Shown piece after piece: positions 1 through 6,240 of a stretch of 6,240 nucleotides of DNA; positions within the stretch are counted from its first letter, which is position 1; each line of letters starts with the position of its first letter. Made by a program: the position numbers and the translations under genes. The notes beneath the pieces are model-generated. The model was given only the letters and a program-made list of their open reading frames with translations, was not told where the DNA came from and searched no databases. The DNA is from Pseudomonadota bacterium (GTDB lineage: Bacteria; Pseudomonadota; Gammaproteobacteria; Burkholderiales; Burkholderiaceae_B): the NCBI GenBank assembly GCA_023389535.1, contig JAEWEH010000449.1, positions 1 to 6,240 on the forward strand, in the 5' to 3' direction.

Positions 1-617
1 CCATCACGCCACCGACACCTGACGCCAATGTCGCGCTCGCTCCATCGGGCGACTCCGGCACCGTCGGGCAAGTCCCCGAGCCGGCTACCCCGCAGGCTCC
101 CGACCCCCTTGCCGCCGCTCCCGGGGCAACGGCTGCGGAACAGCCGGATTCGGGCCAGACAGCAACGGCTCAGCCCGATGCTTCCGCCGAATCCGCCGAG
201 ACCGCCCCGAAACCTGCCGAGCCGCCCGCGGCTGCAACGCCTGCGCCGACGCCCAAGCCTGCTGAAAAGCCTGAAGCCAAACCCAAGCCCAAAGCCCCCG
301 AGGGGCGGACCGACGACGGGTCTGTGGCCCTGGCGCTCTTGGAAGGACGTAGCCCCGAACGTGCTGCAGCGCCTGCCGCCAAGGGTAATTTCATCCTGCA
401 AATCGCCGCATACACCAACGAGAAAGACGCGGAACTGCGGCGCGGACGGCTGGCTTCCGCCGGTGTGACGAATGCCTACGTAGAAAACGCCGTTTCAGGC
501 GGCAAAACCACTTACCGCCTGCGGGTGGGCCCTTTCCCGACGCGTGATGCAGCGCAGGCGGCCCAGGCCCGGCTGCGCGCCCTGGGGTACGACAACGGTT
601 TCATTTCCACTAAGTGA
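1..617 (+). CDS. dedD: SPOR-domain cell-division protein, DedD-like (5' end outside window)
   Basis: The frame is open from base 3 to the TGA at 615-617, giving 204 visible residues; the start and any N-terminal membrane anchor lie upstream of the window. Visible residues 1-126 are a low-complexity linker rich in Pro, Ala, Glu and Lys, including a KP-repeat stretch at about residues 85-100 (bases 255-302). Residues 127-204 form a SPOR domain, with the typical start GNFILQIAAYTN, a central YRLRVGPF and an end in LRALGYDNGFI. SPOR domains bind septal peptidoglycan stripped of stem peptides, and DedD-type proteins are usually inner-membrane proteins with a periplasmic linker and SPOR domain acting in cell constriction. 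The symbol rests on synteny: in E. coli dedD lies directly before cvpA-purF, as here. The SPOR assignment is strong; strict orthology to DedD is inferred. The last 4 bases overlap the cvpA start. Confidence 0.88.
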   Translation, partial: ITPPTPDANVALAPSGDSGTVGQVPEPATPQAPDPLAAAPGATAAEQPDSGQTATAQPDASAESAETAPKPAEPPAAATPAPTPKPAEKPEAKPKPKAPEGRTDDGSVALALLEGRSPERAAAPAAKGNFILQIAAYTNEKDAELRRGRLASAGVTNAYVENAVSGGKTTYRLRVGPFPTRDAAQAAQARLRALGYDNGFISTK

Positions 618-1102
618 CCAGCTTCGACTACCTCGTGCTGGCCATCCTCGGGGTGTCAGCATTTCTCGGTCTGCTGCGCGGACTGATCAAGGAAGTCTTG
701 TCCTTAATCGCCTATGTCGTTGCTTTCCTGGCCGCCATCTGGTGGGGGCCTATCGTGTCGACATGGCTGACGGCCTGGATCAGCAACGACCTGCTGCGTA
801 CCGCTGCGGCATACGGGGCAGTATTCATCGTAATCTTGCTGCTCGTGGGGCTGGTGAACCTGACATTGGGAACCCTGATCGAGAAAACCGGTCTTACGCC
901 TGCGGATCACGGTCTGGGCGCCTTGTTCGGCTTGTTGCGGGGCGCGCTCATCGTACTGGTACTGGTCGCTCTGGCAGGTTATACGGAACTGCCCAAAGAG
1001 ACATGGTGGCAAGAAGCGCGCTTGTCGCGCACCGCTGTGCAGGGCATACAGCAGATCAAACTCATGTTGCCGCCTTCGCTGGCATCATGGCTACCGTATT
1101 GA
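614..1102 (+). CDS. cvpA: CvpA family inner-membrane protein
   Basis: A 162-residue membrane protein. The N-terminus MTSFDYLVLAILG followed by LGLLRGLIKEVLSL is characteristic of CvpA. Four hydrophobic segments are visible at about residues 5-22, 28-45, 64-86 and 101-122, followed by a more polar C-terminal tail with WW at 131-132. Length matches the family (about 160 residues). CvpA was named for colicin V production and is the gene upstream of purF in E. coli; later work links it to envelope homeostasis, and its molecular activity is not settled. The start is a GTG at 614 that overlaps the upstream TGA as GTGA. I see no good Shine-Dalgarno sequence in front of it, so translation probably depends on ribosomes finishing the SPOR gene. 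purF follows after 22 bases, consistent with one transcript. Confidence 0.93.
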   Translation: MTSFDYLVLAILGVSAFLGLLRGLIKEVLSLIAYVVAFLAAIWWGPIVSTWLTAWISNDLLRTAAAYGAVFIVILLLVGLVNLTLGTLIEKTGLTPADHGLGALFGLLRGALIVLVLVALAGYTELPKETWWQEARLSRTAVQGIQQIKLMLPPSLASWLPY

Positions 1103-1111
1103 TAGACACAC

Positions 1112-1115
1112 AGGA
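1112..1115 (+). promoter_or_regulatory. Ribosome binding site of purF
   Basis: AGGA lies 9 bases before the ATG at 1125, inside the 22-base gap between cvpA and purF. It fixes the purF start, which is also required by the Cys directly after the initiator Met. Confidence 0.7.
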
Positions 1116-1124
1116 ACATAGATA

Positions 1125-2624
1125 ATGTGCGGAATAGTTGGGGTCGCCGGAGCTTCCCCCGTCAATCAGCTGATCTACGATAGTTTGTTGCTTTTGCAGC
1201 ATCGCGGCCAGGATGCCGCGGGTATCGCCACCTCGCACGACCAGTTCTTCAATATGTACAAGGCCCAAGGCCTGGTGCGGGATGTATTCCGCACCCGCAA
1301 CATGCGGTCATTGCCGGGCAACAGCGGGCTGGGTCAGGTGCGCTATCCCACGGCCGGGTCCAGCGACAGCGTCGATGAAGCGCAGCCATTCTACGTGAAC
1401 GCCCCTTTCGGCATCACTTTCGTGCATAACGGCAACCTGACGAACTGGCGTGAATTGCGTGAAGCGCTATTCAAGGTGGACCGGCGCCATATCAATACCA
1501 ATTCGGATTCCGAAGTCCTGCTGAATGTGTTCGCGCACGAACTGCAGCGCGCCTCCAATGCAGGCTCGCTGGACGAGAACGCGCTGTTCGAGGCGGTGGC
1601 GGCGGTGCATCGCCGTGCCAAGGGGGCTTATGCCGTCATTGCCCAGATCGCCAGCTACGGGATGGTCGCGTTTCGCGATCCTCATGGCATACGGCCTTTA
1701 TGCCTGGGACGGCTGGAAACCGACAAAGGCGTCGAATGGATGGTCGCATCCGAATCGGTCGCCTTGACCGGCTGCGGCTTCACCCTGGTCAGGGATGTGC
1801 AGCCCGGGGAAGCGATTTTCATCGACCTGGACGGCAAACTGAGCAGCAAGCAATGCGCCGAGCATCCTGCTCTGACTCCTTGCGTTTTCGAGTACGTCTA
1901 TTTCGCCCGGCCGGACTCCCTGATGGATGGGGTGTCCATCTACGATGCCCGGCTGAACATGGGTGAATACCTGGGCGACAATGTCGCCAAATCGCTGCGC
2001 CTGGGCGAAATCGACGTCGTCATGCCGATACCGGATTCATCCCGCCCCTCCGCCATGCAGTTGGCGGCGCGCTTGAACCTGAGCTATCGCGAAGGCCTGA
2101 TCAAGAACCGCTATGTGGGCCGGACCTTCATCATGCCGGGCCAGGCTGTGCGCAAGAAATCAGTGCGTCAGAAACTAAGCGCCATCGACATGGAGTTCCG
2201 CGGGAAAAATGTACTGCTGGTGGATGATTCGATCGTACGCGGCACGACCAGCAGGGAAATCGTCGACATGGTCCGCGCGGCCGGCGCCAACAAGGTGTTC
2301 TTCGCGTCAGCCGCACCCCCGGTGCGTTTTCCCAATGTCTACGGCATCGACATGCCCACCCAGTCGGAATTGATCGCCACCGGGCGGGACACGGACGAGG
2401 TCGCCCGCGAAATCGGCGCGGATGGGCTGGTCTATCAGAATCTCGAAGACCTGGAGCAATCCATACGGGATCTGAATCCCGCCATGCGCAGTTTCGAGTC
2501 CTCCTGTTTCAATGGCTGCTATATCACAGGCGACATTGACGCCGCCTATCTGGAACGCCTGAGCCAGACGCGCGGCATGCGCCCGCCGGCGGGCGAAATG
2601 GCCACCAGCGAAAAAGACGACTAG
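1125..2624 (+). CDS. purF: Amidophosphoribosyltransferase (glutamine PRPP amidotransferase)
   Basis: PurF (EC 2.4.2.14) catalyses the first committed step of de novo purine synthesis: PRPP plus glutamine gives 5-phosphoribosylamine, glutamate and pyrophosphate, in the cytoplasm. The protein has 499 residues, close to the E. coli enzyme (505). Residues 2 to about 235 are the class II (Ntn) glutaminase: Cys2 directly after Met is the nucleophile once Met is removed, followed by QHRGQD (25-30), R73 in VRYPTAG, HNGN (101-104) and D128 in TNSDSE. The C-terminal half is a phosphoribosyltransferase, with the flexible loop KNRYVGRTFI (327-336) and the PRPP-binding motif VLLVDDSIVRGTTS (363-376). There is no propeptide before the Cys, so this is the E. 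coli type rather than the processed, iron-sulfur Bacillus type. All key residues are present. In many beta- and gammaproteobacteria a metZ-like gene follows purF; here a gene on the opposite strand does. Confidence 0.98.
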   Translation: MCGIVGVAGASPVNQLIYDSLLLLQHRGQDAAGIATSHDQFFNMYKAQGLVRDVFRTRNMRSLPGNSGLGQVRYPTAGSSDSVDEAQPFYVNAPFGITFVHNGNLTNWRELREALFKVDRRHINTNSDSEVLLNVFAHELQRASNAGSLDENALFEAVAAVHRRAKGAYAVIAQIASYGMVAFRDPHGIRPLCLGRLETDKGVEWMVASESVALTGCGFTLVRDVQPGEAIFIDLDGKLSSKQCAEHPALTPCVFEYVYFARPDSLMDGVSIYDARLNMGEYLGDNVAKSLRLGEIDVVMPIPDSSRPSAMQLAARLNLSYREGLIKNRYVGRTFIMPGQAVRKKSVRQKLSAIDMEFRGKNVLLVDDSIVRGTTSREIVDMVRAAGANKVFFASAAPPVRFPNVYGIDMPTQSELIATGRDTDEVAREIGADGLVYQNLEDLEQSIRDLNPAMRSFESSCFNGCYITGDIDAAYLERLSQTRGMRPPAGEMATSEKDD

Positions 2625-2630
2625 AACGAT

Positions 2631-3116
2631 TTAAGCGTCGCGGCGCAGCAAGGCGGCCAGCCCCATCAGCGCCACCAGGACGAAGAGCCCCAGGCCCCAC
2701 AAGGCGTACTCGATACCCAGGAAATCGACGCGGGCATCCATGCATGTGGCATAGATGCCAAACAGCCACGGCAGTCCGGCATCCAGGCCGCTGCCGACCA
2801 TAAAGCGGTCGGCGAAGGTCATGTCGCAGGAAAACAGCTGGGCGGCGACGGTATATTGATACCAGGCCGCCACGGCGCCCGCCACTGCCAGAAGCGCGGC
2901 CAGCCCGGCGGCTACGCCCCGCCAAATGGCCGCGATGCGGCCCCCCAGCACACCCAGCCAGCACACGGCCGCGATCGCCAGGAATACCAGGCGCTGCAGC
3001 ACGCACCAGGCGCAGGGCTGCATGCCGAACACGTGTTGCGAAACCAATGCAATCACAACGGCGCTGACACATAGCAGCGCAATCAGGTGCAGGATACGGG
3101 ACGTTCTGTTCATCAT
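2631..3116 (-). CDS. dsbB: Disulfide bond formation protein B (DsbB)
   Basis: A 161-residue inner-membrane protein that reoxidises periplasmic DsbA and passes electrons to quinone, supporting disulfide formation in exported proteins. The four expected cysteines are present: Cys35-X2-Cys38 (PCAWCVLQR) in the first periplasmic loop, and Cys97 (LFSCDM) with Cys125 (YATCMD) in the second. Four hydrophobic segments lie at about 9-29, 42-60, 66-86 and 135-157, matching the four-helix fold; Arg42 follows the first pair, in the position of the conserved quinone-site Arg. Two further cysteines, Cys16 and Cys52, fall in membrane segments. The start at 3116 is the first of two adjacent ATGs and overlaps the glnD TGA as ATGA. 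No clear Shine-Dalgarno sequence precedes it, so coupling to glnD is likely. The TAA lies 6 bases from the purF stop. DsbI or another DsbB-like oxidase is possible but less likely. Confidence 0.95.
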   Translation of the reverse strand: MMNRTSRILHLIALLCVSAVVIALVSQHVFGMQPCAWCVLQRLVFLAIAAVCWLGVLGGRIAAIWRGVAAGLAALLAVAGAVAAWYQYTVAAQLFSCDMTFADRFMVGSGLDAGLPWLFGIYATCMDARVDFLGIEYALWGLGLFVLVALMGLAALLRRDA

Positions 3117-5710
3117 CGGGCTTGTCGATCCAGGGTCGCCAGTATATCGCGCTCGAACTGCATTTGCGCCCTGGGATGGCCGAGCGCATCGCCCTCGATA
3201 ATGAAGACATCTTCGGCCCGGTCGCCCAGCGTCAGGATCTTCGCCATTTTCAGGCTGACACCGTGGGCCGCGAACACTTGTGCCAGGTTATGCAAGAGAC
3301 CGGGCCGGTCCGCGGCCGTGACGGCCAGCCTCCAGGACGTGCTGCTTTCGTCCGGGTAGAGTTCCACGCTGGGCACAATGGGGAACACGCGGGAGCGGCG
3401 CGATCCTGCCTGGCGGAAACCGCCAGCCTCGGCGCTTTTCGGCTTGCTGTCGGGCCCTCTTTTGAGCACTTCGTATAGCTCGTGCTCCACCAAGGTGGCA
3501 TTTGATCGATAGTCCTTATCGTGCTGCGGCAGCAGCACAATAAAGCTGTCCAGAGCCCATCCATGGTGGGTGGTGTGTATGCGGGCGTCCTGGACGCTCA
3601 AGGCGCGATGGTCGAAGTAGCGGCAAAGCGTCACGAACAAGTCCTTGCGATCCGGCAGGTAGACCATGACTTGCAAGGCGGCGTTCTGGCCGATGATGCG
3701 GGCTTTTACGACAGGGTCGGGCGTGTCCACGCGGTAATACAGATGGCGCGTGTGCCAGGCGATTTCACTGGTTTCGTGGCGCAGGAAATAGGCAATATCC
3801 AGCTGATCCCACAAAGCGGCGCGGCTCTCGTCGCGCAATCCCATCAGGCGAATCTCGTTGATCGCCGCGGCCTTGCGCTGCGCCAGCACGGTGCCGGTAT
3901 CGGGCTGGGCCCCGCCTAGCGCGGCCAGTGTCAGTTGGTACAGATTCTCCAGCAGCTTGCCTTTCCACGAATTCCACACCTTGGGGCTGGTGCCGCGGAT
4001 ATCGGCAACGGTGAGCAGATATAGCGCTGTAAGGCGGCGCTCGTCGCGCACGCATTGCGCAAACTGGTGCACAACCTGTGGATCGCTCAGGTCGCGCTTC
4101 TGCGCCACCAGCGACATCGTCAGGTGCTGGCGCACCAGGAACTCCAGCAGGTCCCTGTCATCGCCCTCTATGCCGTGGTCGTCGCAGAAGCGCAGCACGT
4201 CGACGGCGCCCAATTCGGAATGGTCGCCGCCGCGTCCTTTGGCGATATCATGGAACAGCGCGGCGATGTACAGCAGCCAATGGCGGTCGAAATCGGCGAT
4301 CAATTGGCTGGCCAACGGGTATTCCTGCACATGTTCAGGCATGGTGAACCGCCGCAGGTTGCGCACGACCATCAAGATATGCTGGTCCACGGTGTAAGCG
4401 TGAAACAGGTCATGCTGCATCTGGCCGACAATGCGCCTGAATACCGGCAAGTAGCGCGGCAGGATATTCATCATGGTCATGCGGCGCAGTGCATGCACGA
4501 CGCCGCGCGGCTGCTGCAGGATCTGGATGAACTGGCGCCGATTGACGGGATTACGGCGAAACTGGGCATCGATCCTGCGTCTGGCGTGCCACATTGCGCG
4601 CAATGCCTGGGCCGACATGCCGATGATTTCGGGGTGCTCCTGCATCACCAGGAAAGTCCTGAAGAGCAGGGACGGGTTGCGCTCGTAGCCATCATCGCGC
4701 CGCAGGCCCAGCAGGCCCCGTGTAACGCAAAAGTAATCGTCCAGGATCAGTTGCTGGTCGTCGGGCAGCGGAAACAGCAGCTCTTCTATGTTTTGCAGCA
4801 GTATCGTATTGAGCTGGTTCACGACCCGCGCAGCCCAATAGTAGCGCTGCATCAGAATTTCGCTGGGCCGTCGCGTCTTGGTGGCGGTAAAGCCATAGAC
4901 CGCGGCAAGGCTGGGCTGCAGGTCAAAGAGCACCCGGTCTTCGCGTCGACCGGTAAGCAGGTGCAGTTCGATGCGCAGCCGCTTGAACGCCTGTTCGGCC
5001 CGGCGCAAAGCGCGGAATTCGGCGGCCGTCAGCAGCTCCGTGCGCGAAATTTCCCGCCAGGTGGAACCCAGGCCGGCCGCCTGCGCCAGCCACAGTATCA
5101 CTTGCAGGTCCCGCAGGCCGCCCGGCGCTTCTTTGCAATTGGGTTCCAGGGCGTAGGGCGTGTCCTGGTGCTGCGCATGCCGCTGCTTCATTTCCGCACG
5201 CTTGGCCTGGAAGAACGTCTGGGCATCCAGGTGTTCGCGCATGGTAGCCCGCAACGCCTGCAGCAGATCCTTGCTGCCCACCAGCCACCGGGCCTCCATC
5301 AGCGCCGTCTCGACGGTAATGTCGCTGGCCGCCTCGCGGCGGCAGTCCTCTATGGTCCGGACGCTATGGCCGGGTTCGATGCCCAAGTCCCACATGGCGG
5401 CGATAAGCGCCTCGATCTGACTGGCGTCCTCGCCGGTGGGAGGGTGACGCAACAAGACCAGGACATCGACGTCCGAATGCGGATAGAGTTCGCCCCGCCC
5501 GTACCCCCCCACGGCGGCCAGCACGGCCCCTCTGGGCAATGGGTGGATCCGGACGAGCTCGCGCAGGGCCTGATCCGTGATGCGCCGCAGCGCAGACAGC
5601 AGCGCGTCGGGCCGGAGATGCTCGCGGAAGGCCGCGATGACTTCGCTGCGGCGTTTGGCCAGTTGCTCGCGCAACGCCCCGGTGGCTTGCGCATCCGCAT
5701 GGTTTTGCAG
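3113..5710 (-). CDS. glnD: Bifunctional [protein-PII] uridylyltransferase / uridylyl-removing enzyme
   Basis: GlnD senses glutamine and adds UMP to, or removes it from, the PII proteins (GlnB/GlnK), which control glutamine synthetase and nitrogen-regulated transcription (EC 2.7.7.59 for the transferase). Counting from base 5710, the protein has 865 residues. The nucleotidyltransferase motif GGYGRGELYPHSDVD is at 68-82 with the metal-binding Asp pair D80/D82. The HD phosphohydrolase domain for UMP removal includes FHDIAKGRGGDHSE with H487-D488. Two C-terminal ACT domains (about 680-740 and 792-861) would bind glutamine. Length fits the family. The start is uncertain. The longest ATG (5809) adds 33 residues, overlaps map by 97 bases and has no Shine-Dalgarno sequence. 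A TTG at 5674 would give 853 residues. A CTG at 5710 sits 7 bases after AAGGGGG, just past the map stop, and starts the protein where I recall Bordetella GlnD starting. I favour CTG. The end overlaps dsbB by 4 bases. Confidence 0.96.
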   Translation of the reverse strand: MQNHADAQATGALREQLAKRRSEVIAAFREHLRPDALLSALRRITDQALRELVRIHPLPRGAVLAAVGGYGRGELYPHSDVDVLVLLRHPPTGEDASQIEALIAAMWDLGIEPGHSVRTIEDCRREAASDITVETALMEARWLVGSKDLLQALRATMREHLDAQTFFQAKRAEMKQRHAQHQDTPYALEPNCKEAPGGLRDLQVILWLAQAAGLGSTWREISRTELLTAAEFRALRRAEQAFKRLRIELHLLTGRREDRVLFDLQPSLAAVYGFTATKTRRPSEILMQRYYWAARVVNQLNTILLQNIEELLFPLPDDQQLILDDYFCVTRGLLGLRRDDGYERNPSLLFRTFLVMQEHPEIIGMSAQALRAMWHARRRIDAQFRRNPVNRRQFIQILQQPRGVVHALRRMTMMNILPRYLPVFRRIVGQMQHDLFHAYTVDQHILMVVRNLRRFTMPEHVQEYPLASQLIADFDRHWLLYIAALFHDIAKGRGGDHSELGAVDVLRFCDDHGIEGDDRDLLEFLVRQHLTMSLVAQKRDLSDPQVVHQFAQCVRDERRLTALYLLTVADIRGTSPKVWNSWKGKLLENLYQLTLAALGGAQPDTGTVLAQRKAAAINEIRLMGLRDESRAALWDQLDIAYFLRHETSEIAWHTRHLYYRVDTPDPVVKARIIGQNAALQVMVYLPDRKDLFVTLCRYFDHRALSVQDARIHTTHHGWALDSFIVLLPQHDKDYRSNATLVEHELYEVLKRGPDSKPKSAEAGGFRQAGSRRSRVFPIVPSVELYPDESSTSWRLAVTAADRPGLLHNLAQVFAAHGVSLKMAKILTLGDRAEDVFIIEGDALGHPRAQMQFERDILATLDRQAR

Positions 5711-5712
5711 GA

Positions 5713-6240
5713 TCAGGCCCCCTTGACGAAAGCGGGCGGTTTGGGCATTTCGTCGGATATCGTCAGTACTTCGTAACCGCTGTCGGTCACCAGGATGGTG
5801 TGTTCCCATTGGGCGGACAGGCTGTGGTCGCGGGTCACTACCGTCCAGCCGTCGGCCAGCGTGCGGATTTCCTTGCGGCCCGCGTTGATCATGGGCTCGA
5901 TGGTGAAGATCATGCCGGCTTCAAGCTTCACCCCGGTGCCCGCCTTGCCATAGTGCAGCACCTGGGGGTCTTGGTGGAACTTCTGGCCGACGCCGTGGCC
6001 GCAGTATTCGCGCACCACTGAAAAACCTTGCTTTTCCGCGTGCTTCTGGATGGCTTGGCCGATGTCCCCCAAGGTTGCGCCCGGCCGCACCTGCTCTATA
6101 CCCAGCCACATGCAATCGTAGGTCGTCTCGGTCAGGCGCCGAGCCAGGATGGAGGGTTCGCCGATAAAATACATGCGGCTGGTGTCGCCAAACCAGCCAT
6201 CTTTGATGACTGTAACGTCGATATTCATGATGTCGCCGTT
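5713..6240 (-). CDS. map: Type I methionine aminopeptidase (5' end outside window)
   Basis: Map (EC 3.4.11.18) removes the initiator Met from new proteins in the cytoplasm. The frame is open from the right edge (NGDIMNIDV...) to the TGA at 5715-5713, giving 175 residues that correspond to E. coli residues 90-264; about 89 N-terminal residues are missing. All five metal ligands align by spacing with E. coli: D8 (D97), D19 in FGDTS (D108), H82 in CGHGVG (H171), E115 in FTIEPM (E204) and E146 in QWEHT (E235). H89 in KFHQDP matches the catalytic H178. An apparent Met at base 6228 is internal, in place of the usual Val/Ile of the GDI-NID motif, and is not the start. glnD follows with almost no gap; map-glnD adjacency is known in betaproteobacteria and E. 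coli. Confidence 0.97.
   Translation of the reverse strand, partial: NGDIMNIDVTVIKDGWFGDTSRMYFIGEPSILARRLTETTYDCMWLGIEQVRPGATLGDIGQAIQKHAEKQGFSVVREYCGHGVGQKFHQDPQVLHYGKAGTGVKLEAGMIFTIEPMINAGRKEIRTLADGWTVVTRDHSLSAQWEHTILVTDSGYEVLTISDEMPKPPAFVKGA
5718..5724 (-). promoter_or_regulatory. Likely ribosome binding site of glnD
   Basis: On the - strand, AAGGGGG (5724 down to 5718) lies in the last codons of map. It is 7 bases before a CTG at 5710 that is in frame with glnD. No ATG or GTG in the glnD frame lies at a suitable distance, so the site argues for a non-standard start. The nearby ATG at 5700 is in another frame. Confidence 0.45.

Noticed and set aside
255..302. Repetitive KP-rich coding stretch, considered as a tandem repeat or a sign of phase variation.
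   Set aside because: The units are imperfect and use different codons. Pro/Lys/Ala-rich linkers are usual in SPOR-domain proteins.
28..468. A 146-codon + strand frame very rich in Pro, Arg and Ser.
   Set aside because: It is an alternative frame of the Pro/Ala/Lys-rich linker of the SPOR protein; the SPOR frame is continuous with a real domain and this one is not.
2580..2595. A perfect 16-base GC palindrome near the purF 3' end, considered as a terminator.
   Set aside because: No T-run follows on either strand. It lies within purF codons for an Arg-Pro-Pro-Ala-Gly stretch, so codon composition explains it.
2524..3210. A 228-codon - strand frame spanning the purF end and dsbB.
   Set aside because: It overlaps DsbB in another frame, while DsbB carries all four expected cysteines and its membrane segments; the longer frame has an Arg/Gly/Pro-rich shadow composition.
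4055..5776. A 573-codon open frame on the + strand, antisense to glnD.
   Set aside because: It lies opposite glnD, whose domains and motifs are clear. The translation is rich in Gln, His, Arg, Ala and Gly with no recognisable domain, as expected for a shadow frame in GC-rich coding DNA.
5713..5809. An N-terminal extension of GlnD starting at ATG 5809.
   Set aside because: It lies wholly within the conserved end of map, has no ribosome binding site, and its residues resemble no known GlnD N-terminus.

Overview
The window is ordinary, tightly packed chromosomal DNA from a GC-rich Gram-negative bacterium. It is most likely a betaproteobacterium of the Burkholderiales, with Alcaligenaceae (Bordetella/Achromobacter relatives) as the best guess. 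That guess rests on the SPOR protein-cvpA-purF order, the map-glnD order, the character of the GlnD and DsbB proteins, and GC-rich codon use. It comes from remembered family resemblance, not from a search.

Layout: two converging gene sets fill almost every base. On the + strand are the 3' part of a SPOR-domain (DedD-like) cell-division protein gene (1-617), cvpA (614-1102) and purF (1125-2624). On the - strand, read from the right edge leftward, are the 3' part of map, methionine aminopeptidase (6240-5713), then glnD, the PII uridylyltransferase/uridylyl-removing enzyme (about 5710-3113), then dsbB, the periplasmic disulfide-forming quinone reductase (3116-2631). The two sets meet tail to tail with only 6 bases between the purF and dsbB stop codons. 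The other junctions are 4-base overlaps (SPOR/cvpA and glnD/dsbB), a 22-base gap before purF, and about 2 bases between map and glnD if the start I favour is right. No stretch longer than 22 bases lies outside a gene.

How the genes work together: the + set resembles the enterobacterial folC-dedD-cvpA-purF neighbourhood, with PurF committing PRPP to purine synthesis. The - set pairs N-terminal methionine removal (Map) with nitrogen sensing (GlnD). It appends dsbB, which has no obvious functional link but looks translationally coupled to glnD.

I found no mobile element, CRISPR array, RNA gene, toxin-antitoxin pair or defence system, and no evidence of an undescribed system. The points worth a second look are modest: the glnD start appears to be a non-standard CTG behind a strong Shine-Dalgarno sequence, dsbB overlaps glnD, and the convergent junction has no visible terminator.
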